NCBI GenBank assembly: GCA_046595995.1
Contig: JBKJNB010000140.1
Span: 4,767 to 68,766, forward strand
DNA: 64,000 nt
From: JAWXBR01 sp046595995
GTDB taxonomy: Bacteria; Bacteroidota; Ignavibacteria; Kapaibacteriales; Kapaibacteriaceae
Direction of reading: 5' to 3'
Both the position numbers and the translations under genes were made by a program. The notes under the pieces were generated by a model that saw only the letters and a program-made list of their open reading frames with translations, had not been told where the DNA came from and did no database searches. Below are positions 43,601 through 52,247 of the stretch, piece after piece (the first letter of the stretch is position 1; each line of letters opens with the position of its first letter).

Positions 43601-45558
43601 CTCCGCGCATTATTCACACGTATGCATCCTTCGGCACGAAGAGCAGGATAGGCACACAAGTAAACAGTCGCGTAAAAGGGTCTGTACGTGCTGAAGCGTA
43701 TCCGACGCTTTCCATAGACAACACAAACGGTCCGCGCCGTGGCTGGCTCTACCTCTGCTGGGCCGCGGGTAAAGTCCCCGACATTTTCTTCAGTCGTTCG
43801 ACAGACAATGGCGCCACGTGGAGTCCAAAGATCCTCGTCCACTCCGTTTCAACAAACGACCAATTCTGGCCTTGGATCTCTGTCGACCCAACTAGCGGCG
43901 ATGTTGCGGTAATGTATTTCGACTCACGCGATGACGACGCGAATATTCTAGTGAACACGTACGTGTCGCTTACGACCGATGGCGGTACAACGTGGACGGA
44001 CAGACGCGTGGGCGACGGTGTGAACGATTTGCGCAATAACCCGTTCGACGGACGCACCTTCGCTGGTGACTACAGTGGTTGCGATTTCTATAATGGAAAA
44101 GTTTACCCGTCGTGGGTAGACATGCGCAACACCACACAAACAAACATGGCCGATAACGATGTCTACACTTCAATTGTAGACACGAGGGCTCCGTCAGCAC
44201 CTACGTCGTTCGAAGCCTCTGTAATTGCCGAGCAGCCAACACGTATTCAGCTCGATTGGTCGGCTGTAACCGTTAGCACATTCGGCAAGGCTCTTGACAT
44301 GGCCACATCGCGTTATGTGCTCAGTCGCGAAGGCACTGTAATAGCAACGCTGCCACTAACGACACTGTCGTACACAGACATGGGTCTAACCGCTCACAAC
44401 CTGTACCATTACGCGCTTGCGGTTACAACTGCAACCGATACAAGCATCACGCGATTAGATAGCGCTTTTGCAGGGGGCTCTAAGGCGCCAGGACGCACAA
44501 CGTTGGTCGATGTTGAAGGGAACACCGCTCCGGAGTACAAGGCGATACTGACTGTGAGGCTTCCGGCGCTACGAGCGGATGGGATAACACCGTTAGTAAA
44601 CCTTGCGAGTATTCGATTACACGCGTCTGAAAAGGTGTATGACCTTGATGTCTCCCAGACAGACACGGGCCGTACGCTTTCGTTCACTATTAATGTGTAC
44701 AGCGCGGGCTGGTTCCACTTCTCTGCTCAAACCATCGATGCGGATGGCAATGTTGGTGAGTCCTCCGATACGCTCGTGGAATTTATGCCTGGTATAATGG
44801 GCAGGGATTTTAATGGCCCAGAGCGTTTCGATAGCGTACCTAGATTTTGGGTAAAACGTGGAACATGGGGTCTCTCTACGAACGGATTCGGTCATGCATC
44901 TCCTACTTCGTACACAGATTCGCCAGCCGGACCGTACCTCGCAGTGGCGAGGGACACAGTGATTCTCAATTACATCGAGGTCCCCGTTCCACTTCTCGAA
45001 GGTTATGTCGGCCATCTGACATGGTTTGTCGCAGCGTTTGTAGACCCCTTGGATACTGTGTTTCTAGACATTTCTCGCAATGGTCCGGAAGGTCCGTGGA
45101 CGACACACGCTTGGTGGAACTCGTCGCTAGAAACACGATGGGGTGACACGACAAAGGGCGATGACGCGTGGCGATACGGCTTCATAGAGACGGGTGGTGT
45201 TATTCTACCGCGCTTGCGTTTCAAGTCGAACGTTAGTCGTCAGTCCGATGGCTTCTACATCGACGATATTGGCATTGGCGCCGCTGTCTCGAGTGTTGAC
45301 GACCGCACTCCTAGTCCCTTGGCCACAGCCCCTTACCCGAACCCTTCGACCTCGCACGCTGTGTTTGGACTGCTGCGCGAAAGTGATATAGACCGTGTGA
45401 CTGTTACGGACATAACGGGAGCTGATGTAAGCGGCAGATGGCAACAGCACGGACGTACCGTTGTGTTGGACGTGCGAACACTGACTGCGGGGGTGTATAC
45501 CGTGACTCTGACCAGTGGCATGCACACGTCAACGTCACTCGTGAGAGTTATGCGTTAG
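40687..45558 (+). CDS. In-frame fusion: STAND-type ATPase plus secreted BNR-repeat T9SS protein
   Basis: Residues 1-660 look like a cytoplasmic AAA_16/STAND ATPase: Walker A GEPGMGKS at 44-51, Walker B ILLVDDGHWSD near 180, then winged-helix and helical-repeat sequence. At 663-688 the sequence becomes a signal-peptide-like core (LQLSLALLFTLATALG to SAAVA). From about 730 it is an exported-type protein: BNR/sialidase-like repeats (STDGGATWTPP, STDNGATWSPK, TTDGGTTWTD), an Fn3-like domain near 1180, a lectin-like region, and a T9SS sorting domain in the last 85 residues (PYPNPSTSHAVFGLL onward). No in-frame ATG, GTG or TTG precedes the signal-like core nearby. As one chain, T9SS export is implausible. 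The GTG start overlaps the upstream membrane-protein gene. Confidence 0.85.
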   Translation: MTQPESSSARNAAALPGRATVSNRLLAAVDSWRNGKGDVVFLAGEPGMGKSALLSWVEGLRDSNTIILRVDCRPPIGTFNVSAIAPLQPFGLAIEQLYLQTEEKARKRLVLNVGMSVLSAIPVIGDFIYAFKAVSQDLNEYKKETAALQQKKKAAVQDCVDTLREIGRQTPFILLVDDGHWSDSQSVEVVRQLLGIGEDIPVLIVWAYTPSIAQRVNVPLATLLRTASSVERTMSIEPLPAEETLALVRLLVPNASVSAATLKRLHERSDGIPGILTEYVKYLEHAGFVQSDGTIADDGVDDLAVKGSTHPATDVVLRDISEDDAVVLSLCAAEGREFTAFMVSELLNVDVITAIRTLRRLQVATGLFQSVGMRTRYGVKTTTYEFTQSFAFTYFLHRPEYEERKAVHQRIAEILSREYANASLTEVRHQLAVFIAAHSVEAEDSATAERMLAETADAADAMGAPEVARWIREKYGTSAPDDTSNETSAEGVDDKIADGVQSVSLTPGDVLVEAAESLLSGNANGALRLSIVCLQAPGVLSIHERVMLTCMAARANIEMNRREDAEVLLRQLDVLSLSSADRCTILNVRAVSSMHNRNPLEARAHLREAATLSTSLPVASRILTLGNIVTTLRAAQDPDTHRYERTLRKLVDASGWSRVRADLQLSLALLFTLATALGSGAVCSAAVAQDSVRTNVHERHMERAHPTPSKTANVPLLPFVLLSPFPSSFLNVNMIAPETDQSPMQNESSIAINPTDPLNLIGAAVDYRASSATWVYHTTNGGKAWSNTNLGYVRPGWASSNDPSVAFDKDGRGYLCYGGFGRDTTKRGENGVFVSITTDGGRSWGPTHIPVIVHIGKQTADSSFEDKYYVHVDTAGASPYKGHVYIPWKRVINRDSSTQIVISKSTDRGLTWSRPKNVSERFSRTSEDTTFGQSFPLARTGPDGSVHLVWNSGTESSVRYARSTDGGATWTPPRIIHTYASFGTKSRIGTQVNSRVKGSVRAEAYPTLSIDNTNGPRRGWLYLCWAAGKVPDIFFSRSTDNGATWSPKILVHSVSTNDQFWPWISVDPTSGDVAVMYFDSRDDDANILVNTYVSLTTDGGTTWTDRRVGDGVNDLRNNPFDGRTFAGDYSGCDFYNGKVYPSWVDMRNTTQTNMADNDVYTSIVDTRAPSAPTSFEASVIAEQPTRIQLDWSAVTVSTFGKALDMATSRYVLSREGTVIATLPLTTLSYTDMGLTAHNLYHYALAVTTATDTSITRLDSAFAGGSKAPGRTTLVDVEGNTAPEYKAILTVRLPALRADGITPLVNLASIRLHASEKVYDLDVSQTDTGRTLSFTINVYSAGWFHFSAQTIDADGNVGESSDTLVEFMPGIMGRDFNGPERFDSVPRFWVKRGTWGLSTNGFGHASPTSYTDSPAGPYLAVARDTVILNYIEVPVPLLEGYVGHLTWFVAAFVDPLDTVFLDISRNGPEGPWTTHAWWNSSLETRWGDTTKGDDAWRYGFIETGGVILPRLRFKSNVSRQSDGFYIDDIGIGAAVSSVDDRTPSPLATAPYPNPSTSHAVFGLLRESDIDRVTVTDITGADVSGRWQQHGRTVVLDVRTLTAGVYTVTLTSGMHTSTSLVRVMR

Positions 45559-45595
45559 TCGATTCTGTTTTGCTCGCGCTCTGCGCCCGTGTACG

Positions 45596-46657
45596 CTAAT
45601 CGCCTTTAAGGCGGAAGGTGACGGTAGTGCCTTCGCCAACGACGCTTCTTACATCGAACGGCGCTTGGTGCGCTTCGAGGATGTGCTTTACAATGGCGAG
45701 TCCGAGTCCGGTGCCACCAACAAGACGCGATCGGTCTTTGTCGACGCGATAGAACCGCTCAAAAATGCGCGTGCGATCTTCATCGGGAATGCCAATGCCA
45801 GTGTCTGCCACAGACACTCGTATATACTGTTGCTCTGGCGTTGCACCCACTACTACGGTGCCTCCGACAACGTTGTACTTTATGGCATTGTCAACAAGGT
45901 TAGTGAGTACCTGGGTTAAGCGCTCTTTATCGCCGTAACACATTACTTCGGCAGGCATTGCGGTGTCGACAGTAAGTGTTACGCTGCGCTGCGTGGCGCC
46001 TATCTCTGAGGTATTCACGATCTCGCGAATGAGTTCGCTCATGTTGAAATACCGAAAACTCAAACGCAGTTCACCGCTCTCAATGCGCGATATGTCGATG
46101 AGATCACTCAGTAGAGCGTTCAGGCGCAATGCGTTCGTGTGAGCCTTACCCAGAAACTGTCTACTAACGGCGGGATCATCCATTGCACCGTCGAGCAATG
46201 TCTCTAGATAACCTTGAACGCTAAAGATGGGAGTGCGCAGTTCGTGTGATACGTTCGCAACGAACTCACTTCGCACACGCTCGAGGCGTCGCATTTCGTT
46301 GATGTCCTTCGTGGCCCTCTCAGCCAAACGATTAACAGCATGCGCAACGAGTTGCACATCGAGAAATGCATTGTCATGCAACACGATGCGTGCAGACACA
46401 GCACCTTCGGTTATGCCGGTAGTAACTTTTGTTATTTCATCGAGCGGACGAAGAAGACGGCTCTCAATAACGCGGGCGTAGAGAACCATGCAAATAACCG
46501 TAGCGCATACAACAACGCCTAGGTACATTAACACGTGTGTTACATCGAGGTGCTCTCTGAGCACAAACAGCCCGACCAGACTAACGCCGATAAGGGAAAA
46601 CGTTAGCCAGACGAACGTGAAGCCGCGTAGCGATGGGCGCCGCAGGTTAGAAGCCAT
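45596..46657 (-). CDS. Sensor histidine kinase, PhoR-like
   Basis: The 353-residue kinase has two membrane helices (about 13-33 and 42-62) with only a short periplasmic loop, a HAMP-like linker, the dimerisation/phospho-acceptor segment VSHELRTP with His138, and the ATP-binding boxes (NLVDNAIKYN, ADTGIGIP, GTGLGLAIVKHI). A minimal sensor region fits PhoR-type kinases, which sense through the Pst-PhoU complex rather than a large external domain. It follows the PhoB-like gene after nine bases, so the pair is one operon. The assignment as the phosphate sensor is inference, supported by the shared palindrome. Confidence 0.9.
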   Translation of the reverse strand: MASNLRRPSLRGFTFVWLTFSLIGVSLVGLFVLREHLDVTHVLMYLGVVVCATVICMVLYARVIESRLLRPLDEITKVTTGITEGAVSARIVLHDNAFLDVQLVAHAVNRLAERATKDINEMRRLERVRSEFVANVSHELRTPIFSVQGYLETLLDGAMDDPAVSRQFLGKAHTNALRLNALLSDLIDISRIESGELRLSFRYFNMSELIREIVNTSEIGATQRSVTLTVDTAMPAEVMCYGDKERLTQVLTNLVDNAIKYNVVGGTVVVGATPEQQYIRVSVADTGIGIPDEDRTRIFERFYRVDKDRSRLVGGTGLGLAIVKHILEAHQAPFDVRSVVGEGTTVTFRLKGD

Positions 46658-46666
46658 GTAGCAAAG

Positions 46667-47368
46667 TTAGGCGTGTTCTCTGAAGCGATAGCCTACACCT
46701 TTAACTGTCTCAATCCAATGCGAATAGTCCCCCAGTTTTTCGCGGATTTTCGAGACGTGTACATCGACGGTTCGGTCAATCACGTATACGCTCTCACCCC
46801 AGATGCGCCGCAGTAGCGCTTCGCGGGTAAATACCTTGCCGCGGTTCGAGGCGAGGAAGGCCAAGAGTTCGAATTCCTTCTTGGGGAAAAAGCTCTCCTT
46901 GTTGTCGATGCGCACCGTGTAGTTCTGGCGATTGACTTCGAGAGCTCCGATACGCATGACTTCCGGGGCGGCAATTGTTTCTGTTCGAACCTTTTCGCTA
47001 CCGCGTCGCAGTATGGTTTTAACACGGGCGAGGAGCACCCGCGGACTTACCGGCTTCTGGATATAGTCGTCGGCACCGAGTTCCAGGCCTAGTATCTGGT
47101 CTATTTCACCCGACTTAGCGGTTAGAAACACGATGGCGGTGGCAGTAGTGGTCGGACTCTGCCGTAGTGCCCTGCATACCTCGAATCCGTCCATACCCGG
47201 CATCATGATGTCTAGAATTACCAGATCGGGTCTGACTTTTTCCGCTAATTCGACTGCCGCTGTGCCATTTAAGGCAGTGAAGACTTTGAAGCCTTCCTTA
47301 CCCAGGTTGTAGGATATGAGGTCGACGATATCCTGCTCGTCGTCAACTACGAGAATCTTCTTTTCCAT
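46667..47368 (-). CDS. Response regulator, OmpR/PhoB family
   Basis: The 233-residue protein has a receiver domain with phospho-acceptor Asp53 in LVILDIMMPGMDG and Lys in the IQKPVSPR segment, and an OmpR-type winged helix (RIGALEVNRQNYTVRI, EFELLAFLASNRGKVFTREA, VDVHVSKIREKLG, IETVKGVGYRF). Sequence style and the minimal partner kinase fit PhoB. A palindrome 60 bp upstream, at 47428-47445, nearly matches the one before pstS, consistent with autoregulation and with control of the pst operon. It is divergent from the T9SS multi-Ig gene, with 123 bp between starts. Confidence 0.92.
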   Translation of the reverse strand: MEKKILVVDDEQDIVDLISYNLGKEGFKVFTALNGTAAVELAEKVRPDLVILDIMMPGMDGFEVCRALRQSPTTTATAIVFLTAKSGEIDQILGLELGADDYIQKPVSPRVLLARVKTILRRGSEKVRTETIAAPEVMRIGALEVNRQNYTVRIDNKESFFPKKEFELLAFLASNRGKVFTREALLRRIWGESVYVIDRTVDVHVSKIREKLGDYSHWIETVKGVGYRFREHA

Positions 47369-47427
47369 GGTGCTTTCCTGACCTGTGGGTCACGTACAAA
47401 CTTACAGCAAAGCCAAGGGTAAGACAG

Positions 47428-47445
47428 CGTTACGAAAGCGTAACG
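47428..47445. promoter_or_regulatory. Palindrome between the PhoB-like gene and a T9SS gene, candidate operator
   Basis: CGTTACG and CGTAACG are seven-base arms around AAAG. The core GTTACGAAARCGTAAC is shared with the palindrome at 13480-13499 upstream of pstS. Outer bases AAGAC and GTCTT add partial symmetry. The site lies between divergent genes where a terminator is not needed, so a protein-binding site is the best reading. Confidence 0.55.
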
Positions 47446-47491
47446 TCTTGGTATCAGGGGCCAGTTCAAATCGTATTTTTCGGTTGCAGAC

Positions 47492-50400
47492 ATGTCCCCA
47501 TCCCGACCATACTCCGTCCTGCTTATTTACCTCGCGCTTCTTACGATTGCAGGGGCTCGAGCGCAAGCGCAGACACCACGTTACGCTTGGAACTGGTATT
47601 TCGGTGACAAGGCGGGATTGACGTTTCGAAACGGACTTGGCGAACCCATTTCAGATGGTCAGCTACAGACGAATGAAGGCTCGGCATCGACTTCCGATCC
47701 GGTTACGGGCGCGTTACTGTTCTACACCGATGGTGTAACGGTCTGGAATCGCCTGCATGAAGTAATGCTAAACGGCCTCGACCTTAATGGCGACGCGTCG
47801 ACAAGTCAGAGCGCAATTATCGTTCCCGTGCCCGGCTCGGCATCTCTCTACTACATTTTCAACCCTGCACCTATCACTGCGCCTGCATTGAACGGCCGTT
47901 GCTACTGTTTGTATTATTCAATTGTCGACATGCGCAGAGGCGATGGCTACGGTGAAGTCATTTCAAAAAATCTGCACCTTTACGATGACATTACAGAACA
48001 CATCGCCGCGGTGGCCGATTGTAAGAATGAAGGTTGGTGGCTTGTTGTGCGCAGTCGAAACACACGACACTTCTATTCATTTCATGTCGAACGCGGACGC
48101 ATCAATCCGCAGCCTGAAATTAGTGACGCGGGCAATCCATTGCTGATGGTTCAAAGTGCGGGCAACATGCAGATCTCGCCGAACGGCCGGAAGCTTGTCA
48201 TAACATCTGTGTCGGGCAACTCGCAGCTATACGACTTTAATGTGTCTACAGGCAAGGTAGAAAACGCAGTTAGTTTGTTTCCACCGGCCATTCAAGGCAT
48301 TCATTATGGCACGGCCTTCTCGCGCGAGGGCGACCGTGTCTATGTAGCAGTTTCGACTGCCAGCGGCGGCACCACGCCTACAAAAATCTATCAGTTCGAT
48401 GTCTCTGCCGCAGCAAGCAAACTCATTCAAGATTCGCGAGCCATCGTTGGCCTGTTGCCGAATACCAGCGAATGGACACCAATGCAGCTGGGTCCGGACG
48501 GACGCATCTATATCGGACGTCCGAAGGAAGGCTACCTGGCAACAATTTCGAATCCGAATGAAGACGCCGACAGTGTGCGATTTCAGGACAGCGTTATTAA
48601 ACTTGGCAACATTTGCCGCAATGGGTTGCCGACGTTCTCTGCAGAATTCCTTGGCTTTGGTAGTACTGCCGTTACATACTGCGAGGCACCAATAGCCGGC
48701 TTCTCTACAGACAGCGGCTGCGTTGGCGCCTGCCTGTCATTTCCCGACCAATCGGTTGGCAGTGTCGATTCGTATGAATGGTTCTTTGAGGGGGCTACTC
48801 CTTCAACTTCCGTGCGGAAGGATCCTGGTTCGATCTGTTACCCGGCAGCGGGCGTGTTTGCTATTCGCCTAGTCGTTAAAAATTCGTTTGGCGAAGACAC
48901 TGCAGTCTCTACCGTGCGCATTCTGCCACGACCCTATATCGAAGTCGATTCTGTACTCGAGATATGTCCAGGCCAAAGCATTCGCCTCAACGCACGCGGA
49001 GCTTTTAAATACAGGTGGGAGCCATCTCGCACGCTGAACAATCCAACATCGCCCACACCGATTGCTACGCCAGAAACAACGACACGCTACACTGTTATCG
49101 GCAGTGGCACCAATTCCTGCAAAGACACCGCATCTGTTCTTGTGCGCGTGCGCAGCTTGGGCGCCGGACCCGACAAGACAATGTGCCGTGGTGGCGAAGT
49201 CGTTCTTGAAGGCTTCGGTGCCGAATCGTATTTGTGGAGTCCAGCAACGGGCCTTAGCGACGCGACAGCGGCGCGACCCCTCGCGCGACCCCTACAGACA
49301 ACAACATACGTCGTACGCCTCCGCTTTGGCATCTGCGAAACGTCTGACACGGTTGTCGTGAATGTTGTCGACACGTTCTTGGTTGCCGTTAGCGGAGCAC
49401 GCGAAGTATGTATAGGCAGCGCAGTGCCGGTTCGCGTCTCAGGCGGCGATGTGTATCGGTGGTGGCCTACGCAGGGCGTGGCAGATCCGCTTGCAGGCAG
49501 CACGACGATTTCTCCTACATCAACATCGACATACTACGTTGAAGCACGCTCGGGCAATTGCATAGACACCGCTAGTATTACGATTGTGGTTTTCGATGGT
49601 GTTCGGATTAACGCCGGACCCGATGCAAGCTCATGTGAAGGCAGTGTGGCTGTTCTCCAGGCAACATTGTCAGGCGATACAGCAACCGCAGCACGCACGC
49701 GCGTGTCTTGGAGTCCGTCAGCAGGTCTCGATACCGACACAGGTCTCGTTGTGCGTGCACTCCCATCAGTGCGCACAGAGTACATCGTAACCGCAACCGA
49801 CGCCAATGGTTGCATTGCTTACGATACGGTCGTGGTGAGCCTCAGGAACCCTCCGTTAATAGAAGCCGGCCAAGACGAAGGTATCTGCGCTGGTGGTTCA
49901 GTACAGCTCTTTGTGAGCGGAGCAGCAGATGAGTACTCGTGGTTTCCAACAACCGGCTTGAACGACGCAACGTCGCCCGCACCTGTTGCAGACCCTACGG
50001 TGTCGACGACCTACGTGGTTACAGCTCGAACTGGTGGATGCACAGCATCGGATACAATTCGTGTGAACGTTTCATCGCTCGACCTTCGCCTTTCAGCCGA
50101 CGTGTCTATCTGTCAGGGCTCTGAAGTAATGTTGCGCGCTGACGGTGCATCGCGTTACGATTGGTCTCCGACAGACGGGTTAAGCGATCCGACAATCGCA
50201 ACACCTGTTGCTTCGCCTACTGTAACGACAACGTACCTGGTGCGAGGCACCGACGCTTTCGGCTGCGAAGACGTTAAGACAGTGCGTGTTACCGTTCTCG
50301 ATGCCTTACAGCTAACGCTCATTGCCGCCACTGCATCCGCGCGGGCAGGTGCAGAAAACCTTGGCATACCCGTGTTTGTAGAGGTAGACCCCGCACTGTT

Positions 50401-50974
50401 GCCGTTGCACATCGATAGGCTCAAGGCAAAGTTGCTAATCGACGTATCTGTCTTCTTCCCAACCAGTGTCGATCGTGGTAGTTTTTCTTCGTCTATTGGA
50501 AGCAATGATCGGGTAACGCGTATTGAACTAGAGAACATTACGATCGTATCGCCACGCCAGAAACTTACCGAAGTGCGCGGCGTTGTGCTCGCGGGCTCGG
50601 TGCAAGTTGCGTCTCTGCGCTGGGGTGAAGTAATCTGGGAACGTCCGACGTGTCCGGTTACACGCACCGAAGGCGGCTTCCTCTTTATATCGGGGTGTAA
50701 CCTCGCAAGCCGTGTGCTTCGTCAGTTCTCAACGGCTTCACTTACCATTCATCCAATGCCCGAGTCTGGCATCATGGCTGTCGATGTTTTCGGTGACGAG
50801 CCAGGCACGTATTCGATACGCGTTGTTTCGATAGACGGACGTGTAGTTGTTGAGCAGATCGTGGCGACCGGCATTAACGAAATAGACATGTCGGGTGTAG
50901 GGTCGGGCTTGTACTTCGTGTCCTTCAGCACGCAATACCGCACAGAAACAGTACCCATGTCTTGGGTGCGCTAG
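47492..50974 (+). CDS. T9SS-exported multi-domain adhesin-like protein
   Basis: The 1160-residue protein has a signal peptide ending near ARAQA. Residues about 30-390 form a beta-propeller-like N-terminal domain (ISPNGRKLVITSV and similar). A PKD-like domain follows near 410-480. Six Ig-like repeats of about 85 residues then run to about 940, each starting with a Cys-Gly pattern such as ICQGSEVMLRADG and ending near TTYVV with a second Cys. A C-terminal sorting domain ends VPMSWVR. It is probably on the cell surface, exported by the type IX system; the ligand is unknown. It diverges from the PhoB-like gene and shares its palindrome, so phosphate control is possible. Confidence 0.85.
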   Translation: MSPSRPYSVLLIYLALLTIAGARAQAQTPRYAWNWYFGDKAGLTFRNGLGEPISDGQLQTNEGSASTSDPVTGALLFYTDGVTVWNRLHEVMLNGLDLNGDASTSQSAIIVPVPGSASLYYIFNPAPITAPALNGRCYCLYYSIVDMRRGDGYGEVISKNLHLYDDITEHIAAVADCKNEGWWLVVRSRNTRHFYSFHVERGRINPQPEISDAGNPLLMVQSAGNMQISPNGRKLVITSVSGNSQLYDFNVSTGKVENAVSLFPPAIQGIHYGTAFSREGDRVYVAVSTASGGTTPTKIYQFDVSAAASKLIQDSRAIVGLLPNTSEWTPMQLGPDGRIYIGRPKEGYLATISNPNEDADSVRFQDSVIKLGNICRNGLPTFSAEFLGFGSTAVTYCEAPIAGFSTDSGCVGACLSFPDQSVGSVDSYEWFFEGATPSTSVRKDPGSICYPAAGVFAIRLVVKNSFGEDTAVSTVRILPRPYIEVDSVLEICPGQSIRLNARGAFKYRWEPSRTLNNPTSPTPIATPETTTRYTVIGSGTNSCKDTASVLVRVRSLGAGPDKTMCRGGEVVLEGFGAESYLWSPATGLSDATAARPLARPLQTTTYVVRLRFGICETSDTVVVNVVDTFLVAVSGAREVCIGSAVPVRVSGGDVYRWWPTQGVADPLAGSTTISPTSTSTYYVEARSGNCIDTASITIVVFDGVRINAGPDASSCEGSVAVLQATLSGDTATAARTRVSWSPSAGLDTDTGLVVRALPSVRTEYIVTATDANGCIAYDTVVVSLRNPPLIEAGQDEGICAGGSVQLFVSGAADEYSWFPTTGLNDATSPAPVADPTVSTTYVVTARTGGCTASDTIRVNVSSLDLRLSADVSICQGSEVMLRADGASRYDWSPTDGLSDPTIATPVASPTVTTTYLVRGTDAFGCEDVKTVRVTVLDALQLTLIAATASARAGAENLGIPVFVEVDPALLPLHIDRLKAKLLIDVSVFFPTSVDRGSFSSSIGSNDRVTRIELENITIVSPRQKLTEVRGVVLAGSVQVASLRWGEVIWERPTCPVTRTEGGFLFISGCNLASRVLRQFSTASLTIHPMPESGIMAVDVFGDEPGTYSIRVVSIDGRVVVEQIVATGINEIDMSGVGSGLYFVSFSTQYRTETVPMSWVR

Positions 50975-51004
50975 CTTTGCAGGGAAGGCAAACCACAGCG
51001 GTTC

Positions 51005-51481
51005 TTACAGCGGCTTGAAGCCCTCGAATGCTTGCAAGCAGTTGTTGCAATAGTGCAACGATCTGCAAAGGGTCGGACCGAAGGGGCTTTTAAGCGTTGT
51101 GTTTTTCGAGCCGCAAAACGGACAAGCAGTGTCGTTTAGTACGTCGAGCTCGAACTCGACCGTGTATGGCTGGGGCGGCGCCAAGCCGTGTTTAAGCAGA
51201 GCTGCACGTCCACGCTCTGTAACCCGATTTGATGACCAAGGAATGTCGTAGTTCACATCTACGTGCACTTCATACGCACCAAGTGTGTTTAGTACGTGCT
51301 CGACGTCGCGCTTCATAACATCGATTGCAGGGCATCCAACAAATGTCGGCGTTATACTTACGCGGATAACGTTGTCTACAACAGACACGTGTGTAACGAT
51401 GCCTAGATCGACAACGCTGATTGCCGGTATCTCGGGATCTTTGACGTTCTGCAACGCCAGAAGTATGTCATCCTCTGTCAT
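51005..51481 (-). CDS. paaD: Phenylacetyl-CoA epoxidase assembly subunit PaaD
   Basis: The 158-residue protein has an N-terminal MIP18/DUF59 domain (NVKDPEIPAISVVDLGIV, ITPTFVGCPAIDVM) and a C-terminal zinc or Fe-S binding tail with CPFCGS and CNNC. PaaD is needed to mature the PaaABCE epoxidase, probably by Fe-S insertion. It starts one base after the paaC stop and is the last of three paa genes; no paaE follows. Confidence 0.92.
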   Translation of the reverse strand: MTEDDILLALQNVKDPEIPAISVVDLGIVTHVSVVDNVIRVSITPTFVGCPAIDVMKRDVEHVLNTLGAYEVHVDVNYDIPWSSNRVTERGRAALLKHGLAPPQPYTVEFELDVLNDTACPFCGSKNTTLKSPFGPTLCRSLHYCNNCLQAFEGFKPL

Positions 51482-51482
51482 C

Positions 51483-52247
51483 TTACCATACCGCCGTGGG
51501 ATCGATGCGAAATACCTCGTTCATCTCTTCGAGCAGAGGATTCAAGTATTCCGTATGATAACCTTTTCTACCACCGACGATTGGAGTTGCGTTGGTGGGC
51601 AGTACTAGATTCGCCGCTAAACATCGTTCAGCAATAAAGACGTGCCAAGCCGCTTTAAGGGCATCTTCACCAACGAAGACACCGTCTGCAATTAAAGCCC
51701 CTTCATCAGCTCCGTGCTCGAACATTCCTAAGGCGAATGGCCATGCTGCGTTAAGTGACGATTGTAAACGCGAGTGGCTTTCTTCGTTGCCTTGCGCCCC
51801 GAGTTGTATAATCCAGGTCTGCGCGTGATAGACGTGGTACTTTACTTCGCCATGAATTTTCGCAGCCAATTTCGCAAGTGGCTCGAAGGTCGACTGCTGC
51901 AGTAGTTGCCAACGAAACAACTCTGCCGCATCAAATAGAAAGTGTCGAATGAGTGAGAAGTCGTATTCGCCGTTTGGTAGCTCGACAAACTGACAGCACC
52001 TAAAGGCGCCTTCGGCGCGCGTGAATGCAATGGTATCGGGGGCGGGTTCGCCAAGGCGCTCATGCAAGATTTTGTACAGAGCATTAGCATGCCCGAGTTT
52101 GTCCTGGGCGATAGACGAGAATGCGATGTCTTCCTCGAGTAACGGACCGAAGCCCGTCCATTCCGAGTGGCGATGCGCAATAATTAAGCAATCATCGGCT
52201 AGGCGAAAGAGTAGATCGTTCAATGCATCCGTTGAAGAGGGTGTCAT
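51483..52247 (-). CDS. paaC: Phenylacetyl-CoA epoxidase subunit PaaC
   Basis: The 254-residue ferritin-like helical protein is the structural partner of the catalytic PaaA subunit in the ring-epoxidising monooxygenase. CLIIAHRHSEWTGFGPLLEE and AQDKLGHANALYKIL match PaaC, which has degenerate metal ligands. The ATG overlaps the paaB stop by four bases. No paaA (the catalytic diiron subunit) is in the window, so this subunit would need a partner from another locus. Confidence 0.93.
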   Translation of the reverse strand: MTPSSTDALNDLLFRLADDCLIIAHRHSEWTGFGPLLEEDIAFSSIAQDKLGHANALYKILHERLGEPAPDTIAFTRAEGAFRCCQFVELPNGEYDFSLIRHFLFDAAELFRWQLLQQSTFEPLAKLAAKIHGEVKYHVYHAQTWIIQLGAQGNEESHSRLQSSLNAAWPFALGMFEHGADEGALIADGVFVGEDALKAAWHVFIAERCLAANLVLPTNATPIVGGRKGYHTEYLNPLLEEMNEVFRIDPTAVW

